The notes under the pieces were generated by a model that saw only the letters and a program-made list of their open reading frames with translations, was not told the origin of the DNA and made no database searches. The position numbers were made by a program, and so were the translations under genes. This document shows, one piece after another, positions 53,090-61,913 of a DNA stretch of 64,000 nt. The DNA comes from Granulosicoccaceae bacterium (lineage in GTDB: Bacteria > Pseudomonadota > Gammaproteobacteria > Granulosicoccales > Granulosicoccaceae), in assembly GCA_020629835.1 (NCBI GenBank), contig JAHDCO010000002.1:62001-126000 (forward strand), read 5' to 3'. Position 1 is the first letter of the stretch, and every line of letters starts with the position of its first letter.

Positions 53090-53962
53090 TTAGAACGCCG
53101 AAGCCAGCATCAGACCGATCACCACTAACGTAATCCATCCGGCGCGCGCTTTGCCAATGCGTTCGCCAAACCAGAAGCTTGCGACAATAGCGGTAACAGC
53201 TGCAAAAGCTGAGAACCCAATGGTGGCACCAATACGCCCATCAGCGCGACTGCCAATTAAAAATACGCCTAGTGCGCCTGTTTCCAGCAAGGCTTGCAGC
53301 ACGGTGTAGCCCAGTATGGTTCCCTTTGGCCAGGTTAACGCGGTTCGCTTAAACCATAAAACACTCACCAGCACACTGCCGGCTATCAACGCAAATACTC
53401 TGTTTAGCAGTAGCGCACCCGATGGGCCTAAGATATCACTGGCGTCCTGGGCTAAATACATACGCACCGCTACAGCGAATGCCGCGGTCAAACCCAATAG
53501 TGCTGTTTGGCGAATCCAGGCGGCGGTGTAATGATCATCAATACCGGGTGCACGGGTACGACGTGACAACATGAAAATACCAAAGAACACGATCACGACA
53601 GCAATCAGCTGTGTGTAAGCCCAAGGCTCACCCGTGACGGCGTTCATACCAACGAGCATAACGGTAAACGTAGACGCTGCTGGAGAGGCAACACTAACCG
53701 GACCACGCCTTAATGCCGTATACAGGAAAAAAAGTACGGCGATGTTCAATGTGCCCGATACCGCTGAAGCTATCCAGGCTGCCGCATGCCAGCGTGGCCA
53801 GTCCCCGGTAGACAGAAACCAAACGCTCAATACACCGGTGGAAACCGCCATCACGACCGCGGGCAGCACTCTGACGTCGGCGTGTTGCGAAGTTTTTCGC
53901 GCAATAGCGTCCGAGGTTCCCACCATGACGGCGGCGAGTAATCCCCACAGTACGGCGATCAT
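53090..53962 (-). CDS. EamA (DMT) family transporter
   Basis: 290 residues from ATG 53962, with ten predicted transmembrane helices in two EamA repeats, as usual for drug/metabolite exporters. LWGLLAAVMVGTSDAIARKT starts it, and the second repeat ends FGERIGKARAGWITLVVIGL. The frame extends to a TTG at 53992. Convergent with the photolyase operon, 8 bp apart. The substrate is unknown. Confidence 0.88.
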   Translation of the reverse strand: MIAVLWGLLAAVMVGTSDAIARKTSQHADVRVLPAVVMAVSTGVLSVWFLSTGDWPRWHAAAWIASAVSGTLNIAVLFFLYTALRRGPVSVASPAASTFTVMLVGMNAVTGEPWAYTQLIAVVIVFFGIFMLSRRTRAPGIDDHYTAAWIRQTALLGLTAAFAVAVRMYLAQDASDILGPSGALLLNRVFALIAGSVLVSVLWFKRTALTWPKGTILGYTVLQALLETGALGVFLIGSRADGRIGATIGFSAFAAVTAIVASFWFGERIGKARAGWITLVVIGLMLASAF

Positions 53963-54104
53963 CAGGTGAGTTTTGAACAAGACATAGTGCAAAAGGATCC
54001 AGGTACCAGCCGGCGGGCCAGTATACTGTCTTTACAGACAGAGTCTGCACGCCGATATGATTTGAACCGACCAGATGAGATCGACACACCAAAAGCCCAC
54101 GTTC

Positions 54105-54464
54105 ATGACCGTGCCATTGGCACTGCTGTTAGTGCTGTCGCTTTTGCTCGGATGGTTGTTTGGCTACGCCTGGACAAACAGAAGTTTAATAGCCAGTTTG
54201 TGGCTTGATGCCAGCGAACAAAAATACCTGACGATGGTTGGTAAAGCGGGTCCGGTTACCTACCTTGTCACACACTCGGATTACTTTGCTCTAGAAACCT
54301 TCGCGCTTGAGTACGACGATGTATTGGGTGTCGAAGTGTATGCGTACCCGGATAAGGCAGCGATTGCGTTTAAGGCAGCAGGCAGCAGCAGCATCGCAAA
54401 AGTTAGAGAATCGACGGTTGTGACGGACATGCAGCAACAAATGATTCCTATGATGTGTCACTAA
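54105..54464 (+). CDS. Membrane-anchored protein of unknown function
   Basis: 119 residues from ATG 54105 (another in-frame ATG is at 54075). One N-terminal hydrophobic segment (VPLALLLVLSLLLGWLFGYA) is followed by a small periplasmic alpha/beta region with YLTMVGKAGPVTYLVTHSDY and VEVYAYPDKAAIAFKAAG. I recognise no family. The stop overlaps the convergent flavodoxin-like gene by four bases. Confidence 0.65.
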   Translation: MTVPLALLLVLSLLLGWLFGYAWTNRSLIASLWLDASEQKYLTMVGKAGPVTYLVTHSDYFALETFALEYDDVLGVEVYAYPDKAAIAFKAAGSSSIAKVRESTVVTDMQQQMIPMMCH

Positions 54465-54949
54465 AACACGCCAGCTTCTAAACCTGCAGACATTGCCATA
54501 CCCAGTTCTTCGCATTGACTAACGAAGTCCGCTGAAAATTCGCCACGGCACACCAGTGGTTCTTGTACCAGTTTCCAACGAAGACCGGTAGTGATGCTGC
54601 TTATTGCCCGGCGAGTTCCCGTGCCGTCATTACCTGCTCGGATGTAAAACGTAAAAGGTAAACCTTGCGTGTGGTCCAGACAATCGTAATAACAGCGATC
54701 AAAGACATCTTTGATTAAGCCAGCCATGTAAGCTAAGTTTTCGGTGGTACCAATAATTAACCCATGCGCCGATTTAATATCTTCGGCTTTCACATCCAGA
54801 GGTGCGATGAATTGAACGTTTACGCCGTCAATGTCTGGATGATTAGCCCCGGATAAAACGGCTTGCAGCATCTGTTCAGTATTGGCAGAAGGGGCATGAG
54901 CGATGACCAGTAACGTTTTTTGTTCATTCACGATGATTGCTTTATCCAC
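54461..54949 (-). CDS. Flavodoxin-fold protein
   Basis: 162 residues. TLLVIAHAPSANTEQML is the FMN-phosphate loop, and HGLIIGTTENLAYMAGLIKD with FYIRAGNDGTGTRRAI are the flavin-contacting segments of the flavodoxin/NAD(P)H-FMN reductase superfamily. No signal peptide. Donor and acceptor are unknown; electron transfer to a quinone or a partner protein is likely. Confidence 0.85.
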   Translation of the reverse strand: MDKAIIVNEQKTLLVIAHAPSANTEQMLQAVLSGANHPDIDGVNVQFIAPLDVKAEDIKSAHGLIIGTTENLAYMAGLIKDVFDRCYYDCLDHTQGLPFTFYIRAGNDGTGTRRAISSITTGLRWKLVQEPLVCRGEFSADFVSQCEELGMAMSAGLEAGVF

Positions 54950-55018
54950 ACCGAGCCAATGTCTTTACGCCACGTTGTGTTCATAGGTCAATACACATCT
55001 TTTTTCGAGCAAATGCGG

Positions 55019-55969
55019 TTAAGGCGTTTGTACATCGAGATAGAATTGGCCATTAAAAAACGGATCCAACATAAGCGTATACACAGCACCGGGTATTGAT
55101 AAATCAATATTGGTAATTTGATATCGGCCAGCATCATCGGATAGTGTATAGGTGCCTGCCGATAGTGCTCGATAGTTACTGACCGGTGCGGCGTAAGTTA
55201 ACGGTTCAAACTGTACGCTTTCGTTAGTGGGTAAGTTATTAGCTGCGTTGCTTGTAGGCTCCAAAGTAAATACCGAAGGCACTTCGGGATCACCAATCAG
55301 GGCGATTGATACCACCCGAAGAGCAACCGTAGTTGTCGATACATTTCCCTGAAGTACCGGCATAGCAATGACATCGACCGTGGGTGTTAACTGCCGCAGG
55401 ATGAGTTGTGTTTTTGTACCTGAGCTAACAGATAGCGGGTCTACAGCGGCCAATAGTGTGCTAGCTCCTGATGCGGCAAGCGCTTCAATTTGCAATACGC
55501 TGGTGAAGGGGTCTATGGAGCCGGACGCCAGAAAATTCGTGGTGGTTGTTTCGGTGACAAACTGCGATTCTGTAAGAGTACGGCTGTAAAGCGATGCAGG
55601 CGTTGTTGTCGTATTGATTAACTCTACAACGGTATCTGATTGACCCGACAAGCTGAACAGATTGGTGAATGCAAATTGCCCCGTACTGGACGTAACAGAG
55701 TCCTCGATAGCAGAAAAACCGGGCAACGGCTCAGCCTGTTGATTACTACCTGGAGCGGGCGGTGTAGTGGCTTCATCCGCATCAGAAACATTGGGCGTTT
55801 CAACGGGACTTTCAGATGCGCTCGGGTCGACCCCTGTTACACCACTATTGATGATGATTGCATCACCGTCCCCGGTACCGAATATTCCACCGTCACAACC
55901 GAACAGTAAAACGCTTATTAACAATACAAGACCACATCGTGTGACTCGTGAGCTCTGTTTGAACGTCAT
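55019..55969 (-). CDS. Lipoprotein of unknown function paired with DUF6502
   Basis: 316 residues. The signal peptide ends in LLFGC, followed by DGGIFGTGDGDAI, a Gly-rich start resembling partner lipoproteins of DUF6502 proteins. A Pro/Ser/Glu linker (45-80) and a beta-rich, Thr/Ser-rich C-terminal part (100-316) follow. VSNYRALSAGTYTLSDDAGR reads like a repeated beta-sandwich domain. No enzyme motif. The ATG overlaps the stop of the upstream DUF6502 gene, so the two are coupled. Confidence 0.75.
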   Translation of the reverse strand: MTFKQSSRVTRCGLVLLISVLLFGCDGGIFGTGDGDAIIINSGVTGVDPSASESPVETPNVSDADEATTPPAPGSNQQAEPLPGFSAIEDSVTSSTGQFAFTNLFSLSGQSDTVVELINTTTTPASLYSRTLTESQFVTETTTTNFLASGSIDPFTSVLQIEALAASGASTLLAAVDPLSVSSGTKTQLILRQLTPTVDVIAMPVLQGNVSTTTVALRVVSIALIGDPEVPSVFTLEPTSNAANNLPTNESVQFEPLTYAAPVSNYRALSAGTYTLSDDAGRYQITNIDLSIPGAVYTLMLDPFFNGQFYLDVQTP

Positions 55970-56775
55970 TGGCGTTTTCCTACCGTTTTGGTTTCTTCAA
56001 TCAAGTACAAACCCAAGCCCGCTCGATGTTGTTTACCGTCACTCGGTTGCTTATCCCCCAGGTCGTGTTGTTTGAGCCATTCGTCCAGCTCTCGCAGCAA
56101 CACCATGGCTTTGTCCCGACTTACGGTTCGAAAGGCCTGTGCATCCTGTTCGCTGAGGTTGTCGTAAGCCACACTCAACTGCAGTCGATTGTGAGAGGCA
56201 TCAGCTAAGTTGTAGTCGAGTGTTTCCAACAAGTCGGACGCGCTGGTTGCAAAGACATCCAGCATTGCTTCCTGACTCTCATGCGGAATGTAACCGTGTG
56301 TTTGCAACTGAACCTGGCTGCCGCTGCGGGAAACCGTTCCCACTCGCACCAGTTCGTCCAGCAGGGCTTTGGCAGGCACATCTCCACCGTACTGTTTCAC
56401 GAGTTCATTGAATGAGTCTGTTGATTCGCCAAACGTCAATGCAGCAGGCTTGCCTGTGTTTGCATCGTGATAGTTGGCGTCCTGTAGCCAGCCGGTGACA
56501 ACGCGCAAGGCCCGGTTGTGTTTAACCATGCCGGGTTGTTCATCATCAGGCAATTCGAGCAGTCGTTTAGCTTCTTTGCGGTTAATGCCTGTGACAATGG
56601 CGATGCGTGATACCGAAGGGGATTTCCCGTCGATGCCAAAATGCATCGAGGCTTCTCGGACATAGGCTTGTTTGGCCCAGCTGGAAAACTCGCCGTGGGA
56701 TACGCCGTGACGCAGCAGAAGCCTGACCAGCGGAGCTAGTACGCGAGTTACCGCTTTCTGAAGAGGAGGCGCCAT
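55966..56775 (-). CDS. DUF6502 family protein
   Basis: 269 residues, cytoplasmic. The N-terminal half fits the family: PLVRLLLRHGVSHGEFSSWA, then KQAYVREASMHFG and SVSRIAIVTGINRKEAKRLL, a probable winged-helix DNA-binding segment, and a C-terminal helical part. The pairing with an exported lipoprotein is recurrent in gammaproteobacteria from my recollection, and the role of the pair is unknown. It ends four bases into the lipoprotein gene. Confidence 0.85.
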   Translation of the reverse strand: MAPPLQKAVTRVLAPLVRLLLRHGVSHGEFSSWAKQAYVREASMHFGIDGKSPSVSRIAIVTGINRKEAKRLLELPDDEQPGMVKHNRALRVVTGWLQDANYHDANTGKPAALTFGESTDSFNELVKQYGGDVPAKALLDELVRVGTVSRSGSQVQLQTHGYIPHESQEAMLDVFATSASDLLETLDYNLADASHNRLQLSVAYDNLSEQDAQAFRTVSRDKAMVLLRELDEWLKQHDLGDKQPSDGKQHRAGLGLYLIEETKTVGKRQ

Positions 56776-56855
56776 GCGACCGACAAGACTGGAGTTGGGA
56801 TTATTATCCCATATGACGGCCTGAGGCGCAGAATATTTAGCCTATCTGTGACCGT

Positions 56856-57347
56856 CTACCCAATTGACGGGGTATCCCGAAGCCATAAATCGGTCACGGT
56901 AGGTCGGCCATCCACGCAGTGCTCATTGCTGGTTGGCATGCTGATGAACACTTCCTCGGCGTTGAGCATCGCTCGAAGGGCCAGAGCCTCCAAATCGTGC
57001 TCGGTGTGGCCATGCGAGGTTGATTCTGAGCTTCTGAGTGTGACAGTGGAGCTTTGGCAGCCAGATGGCCCGGCTACAGCATTAATTTGCAGCATCAGCA
57101 CCTGGGAACCGTTAATAGACTGGGATCTGACCTCTCTGACTTCGGTGGACATAATGTAGTGAGGCGTGGCGGCTGGCCGACTGGAAAGCGCGGTGGGAAG
57201 CCCGCTGGAGTAGGTAGCAGCGAGTGTACTGACAGGAGAATTAGTCGCCGTCGCTGCAAATGCCATCGAGCCGCAACCCAGGGCTGCTGCCAATGCCGCT
57301 GCTGAGTAGCATCTTACTTTTGTCTTCGTAGTTGAAAATACCTTCAT
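56856..57347 (-). CDS. Putative secreted protein of unknown function
   Basis: 163 residues from ATG 57347, the first Met giving a signal peptide (KVRCYSAAALAAALGCGSMAFA, cleavage after AFA). The mature part is Ser/Thr-rich. Its second half has STSHGHTEHD and a conserved-looking NEEVFISMPTS-type strand region. Two Cys (SGCQS, EHCVD) may form a disulfide. No family recognised. The frame is open to 57533, but that part lacks protein character. Confidence 0.6.
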   Translation of the reverse strand: MKVFSTTKTKVRCYSAAALAAALGCGSMAFAATATNSPVSTLAATYSSGLPTALSSRPAATPHYIMSTEVREVRSQSINGSQVLMLQINAVAGPSGCQSSTVTLRSSESTSHGHTEHDLEALALRAMLNAEEVFISMPTSNEHCVDGRPTVTDLWLRDTPSIG

Positions 57348-57579
57348 AGTCTTTTCCCACCTGGCGTCGGCCTCAGCCTCATTGGCAATATCGGCATTGA
57401 CCTTGCGCGTTTTTACTACAGTATCCAGATGTAATGTGAACGGTTCGTGAACCAACGGTAATCCATGCAACGATTTTGTAATTTCGTGCGTAGGGTTGGT
57501 TGGGCAGCGTAGCGAATGGCGGGCTTTAGGCACAGATTCAGGCTTGCGCGAGGGCAGATAGGCTTTCTAGTTAGGATTT

Positions 57580-58644
57580 ATGGCAAACACGTATGTGCTG
57601 CTCTGCAGCGGACAGTCAAATATTGCACGCATTGACGAGGGTGTCGATTGGGTACCGGAGTCTAATCTGCACTTGTGGGATTTCAACGCAATTTTCGGAT
57701 TGGACGGCGTTGGGAGTCGCTACATTTCGCCTCCGGCTGATCGTGTGAACTACGGCACGCTGTACGCAAACGAAATTGCTAAAACAATGCCGGATGCGAA
57801 TGTGTTCGTCATCAACGTGGCGCGAGGCAGCACCAATTTATCCCTCTGGTTGGATGAGACCACACGCCCGAATATGTGGGATGCCTTAGTCAACAACGTG
57901 ACCGCCGCGTTGAATGAGTTGCCCGATGACACGATCATCAATGAAGTTTTATGGTGGGGGCACGAAAGCGATGCGTCCACCAAAGCTGATGTATCGCTGG
58001 ATAAGTTTGTAGAAGATTTTTCAGCCATCATTGATAAATTTGACCAGCAGGGATGGTCGGGCGAGAAACCCGCTCCGATACGGCTACATAAGCTTCATCC
58101 ACTGTGTAATGGGTTATCCAGCCAGATCAATGCCGCGATTGAAACTATCGTGTTGCGCGATACCGAGCGTTATTCGCTCATTGATACTACACACCTGTCA
58201 TACCCCGATGGCATTCATTTGGCGGGTACGGATAAACCTCAGGCTGCTGCGATAGCGTTTTCACAGCCACGGCCCGGCGTATCGGCGAAGAAGGGCGTTA
58301 ACGCAAACCTCATTCGAAAGTCGCAGGCGACTGCTTCAACGCTGGCCGAATTGCACGATGACAAGGTTGTGTTGCCTGCCGGAGAATGGATAAGCCATCC
58401 GTTAGTGTTTTCGAAAATTTCGGATCAAACGCTGACACTATCGGCGAATCATGTAACCCAGGCGTTGAAGGTCTATATCTGTGATGAGACAGCCACCGTC
58501 TTAGCCGGGAAGGGGCGTCGCCAGACCTCGTTGAGGATGCCGATTAATTTCACCGGTGATGTGAGCGTAAAAATCCAAAATTGCAGCAAAGAGATGGCGA
58601 GTTTTTCAGATCTAAAACTTGAATACGGCGGACTCGCCACTTAA
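57580..58644 (+). CDS. SGNH hydrolase, sialate O-acetylesterase (SASA)-type
   Basis: 354 residues, no signal peptide. The N-terminal block CSGQSNIARI carries the nucleophile serine of the carbohydrate-esterase/SASA domain (about 1-225). EVLWWGHESDAS is the equivalent of the WHQGESD block. The Asp/His pair lies in YPDGIHLAGTD. A C-terminal beta-rich part (about 240-354) may be carbohydrate-binding. It would remove acetyl groups from sugars or polysaccharides. The lack of an export signal is odd for a polysaccharide enzyme. The glycine-rich WWGHES variant keeps His/Glu. Confidence 0.8.
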   Translation: MANTYVLLCSGQSNIARIDEGVDWVPESNLHLWDFNAIFGLDGVGSRYISPPADRVNYGTLYANEIAKTMPDANVFVINVARGSTNLSLWLDETTRPNMWDALVNNVTAALNELPDDTIINEVLWWGHESDASTKADVSLDKFVEDFSAIIDKFDQQGWSGEKPAPIRLHKLHPLCNGLSSQINAAIETIVLRDTERYSLIDTTHLSYPDGIHLAGTDKPQAAAIAFSQPRPGVSAKKGVNANLIRKSQATASTLAELHDDKVVLPAGEWISHPLVFSKISDQTLTLSANHVTQALKVYICDETATVLAGKGRRQTSLRMPINFTGDVSVKIQNCSKEMASFSDLKLEYGGLAT

Positions 58645-58667
58645 TCTGGCCACTTAAATAAGGGGTA

Positions 58668-58698
58668 ACAGAAAAGGGCGCGAAACCGCACGCGCCCT
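58668..58698 (-). terminator. Intrinsic terminator of the second TRAP operon
   Basis: A perfect 8-bp stem AGGGCGCG (58675-58682) with CGCGCCCT (58691-58698), followed on the minus strand by TTTTC. It lies 13 bp past the dctM stop. It can also serve as a hairpin end for the convergent hydrolase gene. Confidence 0.88.
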
Positions 58699-58711
58699 CT
58701 TCGTTGCTCAC

Positions 58712-60826
58712 TTAGTTCTCAGGCAGTATGTCTGGTAAGAACGTTGTGATTTGCGGGAAGTGCCAAAGAATCACCAGACCGATAATCTGGATCAGCACAA
58801 ACGGCCAGATACCACGATAGATATCACCTGTAGTGACATTTGGTGGCGCTACACCTCTCAGATAAAACAACGCAAACCCGAAGGGCGGTGTAATAAACGA
58901 GGTTTGTAAATTCACCGCTATTAAAATGGTTATCCACTCAGGCGGCATTAAGGCAGGGTCTGCTGCGTAAATCACTGGGCCCACAATGGGGATAACGATG
59001 AAGATGATCTCGATGAAATCTAAAACGAATCCCAAGACAAACAACACACCCATGACCACGAGTAGCAGAACACGTGGATCTTCAATGCTGCGCAGGGCTT
59101 CCTGAATGTAGTGTTCCCCACCATAGCTTCGAATCGTTAAGCTCAGAAACAGTGATGCGATGAGAATCATGAACACCATACTGGTTACTTTGGTGGTCTC
59201 CCTTACCACCTGGGACATGACACCTTTGGTGGCAAGTACCACACAGGAGTACACCAGGCCCAGTACCGCAACGTGGTAGGACACGATGGTTATCCAAATT
59301 GCGATTTGATTTTCCAGGGAGATGTCATCCATCGTCATGCGAAGGTCAAAGTTGCCTCGCATCAGCAGCATGATGACGATGGCGAACGACGCCATGGTGA
59401 TGACTTTTCCGGTCGCGCTTTTGCCAGCCCCTTCTATCGCGGTTAAGCGTGCTGCCGCTAACATGATTGCTCCGGCTGCACCCAGTGCCGCAGCGGGAGT
59501 CGGGCTGGTAATGCCTCCCAGGATAGAACCCAGCACCGATACGATTAAGATCACCGGTGGAGCTACAACGCGCAATACTTCGATGTTACTCAATCGAGCA
59601 ACCGCGTGTTTTAAGCCATACAAAACCAGCAATGCAGGCAATGCGAACCACAGGAAGGTTTTTCCAGGTGACTCACCGCCGCCTAACAGGGTAACGTCTA
59701 CTAACACGTACGCAGCAACGCCAAGCAAACCAAGAATAATGGGTGCGGCACGGTACTGAGGCTGAAAAAACAGCGCTAATTTTAAAACGAAGATACCGAC
59801 AACCGCTAACAACATGGTGCCATGTGAGATGAGGCCGGTATCGCCCGGTTCTGTTTGTGATGTGACATAACCCATTGATGTCAAGACCACCCACAGAGCA
59901 ATAAGAAACGTGATGGGTCCGAGGGCCAGTAAGGTCATCCAGCCGGTACGGTAGTTGTAGTGTGCTGCTACATCAAACTTGCCGGGAACGTTTTCAGCCA
60001 GTTGGATCGGTGGTGCTGATGAGGGTCTAAATAACGCATAGCAGAAAGCGTAAATCCCATACAGCATCGCTAGAACAACACCGGGAATAAATGCCGCTTT
60101 AAATAGAGTGCCGGTAGACAACACGGCAGGTTCACCCAGCATCTCCATAACCGTCACCCCCAGTTCCTGGGCGCGGTTCTCCTGGCCAATGGAGTACATG
60201 TCGCCAACGATAGAGCCGAGTAACACGATTACGATCGAAGGCGGGATGATTTGACCCAGGGTTCCGGAGGTAGCGATGACGCCAGTAGCAAGCGACTTGG
60301 AATAACCGGCCCTAAGCATGGTTGGCAGAGCGATCAGACCCATGGTCACTACCGTTGCACCTACCACACCGGTACTTGCAGCCAGTAACGTTCCTACAAC
60401 CACGACAGCGATGGCTAGGCCACCGGGTAGTGAGCCAAACGTACGCGCCATAGTGGTGAGTAAATCTTCAGCTATGCGAGAGCGCTCCAGCGCGATACCC
60501 ATCAAGACAAATAAAGGAACCGCCAGCAGTACTTCCACGTTTCCACCGAAGGCTCTGGAAAAGATGCCCTGCGCCCACGTGGATAGGGTGGACAACATGG
60601 CACCGTCCCAACCCTTGGGTAATACCGGAACAATTTCCTCGGCACCGTTGTAAATCTCTACGGTGTACAACAAGCCCTGATGGCTTAAGACAGCGATAAG
60701 CGCGAAACTTACAACCGACGAACCAGCAATCGCGAACGCTACTGGAAAGCCGGACATGATGCCCAGAAAAAGAAAGGCAAACGTGATGACGAGCGATAGC
60801 TCGATACCGTTGAGTCCGAATAACAT
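58712..60826 (-). CDS. TRAP transporter large permease, long form
   Basis: 704 residues, much longer than a usual DctM (about 430). The N-terminal part (1-250) has VLLAVPLFVLMGIALERSRI and TLGQIIPPSIVIVLLG. The C-terminal part (about 470-704) has VLGFVLDFIEIIFIVIPIVG and NLQTSFITPPFGFALFYLRG. Between them about 220 residues add several membrane segments. This long architecture is common in the mannitol/chloroaromatic (FcbT3-like) group. One base separates it from the dctQ stop. Confidence 0.9.
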   Translation of the reverse strand: MLFGLNGIELSLVITFAFLFLGIMSGFPVAFAIAGSSVVSFALIAVLSHQGLLYTVEIYNGAEEIVPVLPKGWDGAMLSTLSTWAQGIFSRAFGGNVEVLLAVPLFVLMGIALERSRIAEDLLTTMARTFGSLPGGLAIAVVVVGTLLAASTGVVGATVVTMGLIALPTMLRAGYSKSLATGVIATSGTLGQIIPPSIVIVLLGSIVGDMYSIGQENRAQELGVTVMEMLGEPAVLSTGTLFKAAFIPGVVLAMLYGIYAFCYALFRPSSAPPIQLAENVPGKFDVAAHYNYRTGWMTLLALGPITFLIALWVVLTSMGYVTSQTEPGDTGLISHGTMLLAVVGIFVLKLALFFQPQYRAAPIILGLLGVAAYVLVDVTLLGGGESPGKTFLWFALPALLVLYGLKHAVARLSNIEVLRVVAPPVILIVSVLGSILGGITSPTPAAALGAAGAIMLAAARLTAIEGAGKSATGKVITMASFAIVIMLLMRGNFDLRMTMDDISLENQIAIWITIVSYHVAVLGLVYSCVVLATKGVMSQVVRETTKVTSMVFMILIASLFLSLTIRSYGGEHYIQEALRSIEDPRVLLLVVMGVLFVLGFVLDFIEIIFIVIPIVGPVIYAADPALMPPEWITILIAVNLQTSFITPPFGFALFYLRGVAPPNVTTGDIYRGIWPFVLIQIIGLVILWHFPQITTFLPDILPEN

Positions 60827-60827
60827 G

Positions 60828-61784
60828 TCAGCTCCTCTTCGCAGCTAAATCGATATCAACAGCAGGGGCAACCGCGGGTGCAGCTGCGGGTGCAGCTGCG
60901 GGCGCAGCTGCGGGCGCAGCCATGTCTACTGGTTGCGGGTCAGGTTCTGGATCGTCCTGGACTCTGGGGTGTGATTCGACGTCATCTTCTAAAAGCCCCC
61001 ATAAGTTTCTGAGCATAAACGCAACGGCTTGAATAAATAACAAGGCGGCAAAGAACAGGATGATGGCTTTAAACGCCCACACCCAAGTGAATTCAGCGGT
61101 ACCTGAAGACTCCCATTTAAACCCTCTCCAACTGGCTTTCTCACTGAAAATGTTGAGCGGGCGTTGAGAAAATGCAGAGTTCGTTGCGATGGGCCAGGCG
61201 AACCACCAGATGAAAATGGTGGAGGGGATCATAAACACTATGGAGCCCATGAAGTCCATAAAACGTTGCGCTTTATAACTTAGGCTGCCGTACACCAAAT
61301 CAACGCGAACATGCCCGCCTTCTATAAACGTGTAGGCGGAAGCAAACGCGATAAGGATAGCGTTGTAAAACTTAAGTTGCCCGGAAAGCCATTGCAATTC
61401 ATTGTTGGCCAGCTGCATGCCGAACGGTGCAAACATCAGCTCGTTGCCACGAAAGACCTGACCCATAATGATGATCAGCACCTGTTGAAACATTAACAAC
61501 AAGACAAACCAAGAGGCAGCGTGTCCGATTGTTCGATTGAAACTTTCCAGCCCTAAGACGGACGCTTTAAGAAAGCGACGACTGATCAGGCCTGCAGCCG
61601 TCACAAGAATCACCAGAGCCAAGACCAAATACAAGAACTCCAGCGACTGGCCAGCCAGCGTCAGGGCGGTCATTTTTTCTTTGAGTGTTTCTAGCTGCCA
61701 CCATTGAAAAATGGTGTAGGGCAATGTGACTAAGTCAATTGCGCCGTTGGCTAGGCCTTTTAAGCTATCGAGAACAAGGGACAA
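60828..61784 (-). CDS. TRAP transporter small permease with Ala/Pro tail
   Basis: 318 residues, much longer than usual. The four-helix core (about 50-240) includes FNRTIGHAASWFVLLLMFQQ and GGHVRVDLVYGSLSYKAQRF. A cytoplasmic tail follows with EPDPQPVDMAAPAAAPAAA, an Ala-Pro repeat encoded by a 12-bp tandem DNA repeat (60868-60921). The tail is lost from other DctQ proteins. Tandem DNA repeats of this kind may vary in copy number. 52 bp after dctP's terminator. Confidence 0.88.
   Translation of the reverse strand: MSLVLDSLKGLANGAIDLVTLPYTIFQWWQLETLKEKMTALTLAGQSLEFLYLVLALVILVTAAGLISRRFLKASVLGLESFNRTIGHAASWFVLLLMFQQVLIIIMGQVFRGNELMFAPFGMQLANNELQWLSGQLKFYNAILIAFASAYTFIEGGHVRVDLVYGSLSYKAQRFMDFMGSIVFMIPSTIFIWWFAWPIATNSAFSQRPLNIFSEKASWRGFKWESSGTAEFTWVWAFKAIILFFAALLFIQAVAFMLRNLWGLLEDDVESHPRVQDDPEPDPQPVDMAAPAAAPAAAPAAAPAVAPAVDIDLAAKRS
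60868..60921 (+). repeat. 12-bp tandem repeat coding for an Ala/Pro tail
   Basis: Three near-identical units of GCAGCTGCGGGT/C (60880-60915) with partial copies on both sides. On the coding strand they specify Ala-Pro-Ala-Ala. As the period is a multiple of three, slippage would lengthen or shorten the tail without a frameshift. Confidence 0.85.
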
Positions 61785-61836
61785 TGATCTCTCCAGAAGT
61801 GTTGGGGGCGGGTATTACAAAGGTTGTTCGACGCAA

Positions 61837-61871
61837 TAAAAAGGCGCACCCCATATGCGTAGGGTGCGCCT
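61837..61871 (-). terminator. Intrinsic terminator after the second dctP gene
   Basis: A perfect 10-bp stem AGGCGCACCC (61842-61851) with GGGTGCGCCT (61862-61871), then TTTTT on the minus strand. It lies between dctP and the permease genes, so it probably limits read-through and keeps the receptor in excess. A smaller hairpin is in the same place in the first TRAP operon. Confidence 0.88.
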
Positions 61872-61913
61872 GTTCGTCACCGGGTGGTAACGGGTTCGTG
61901 CAGCCGGTTTGGC

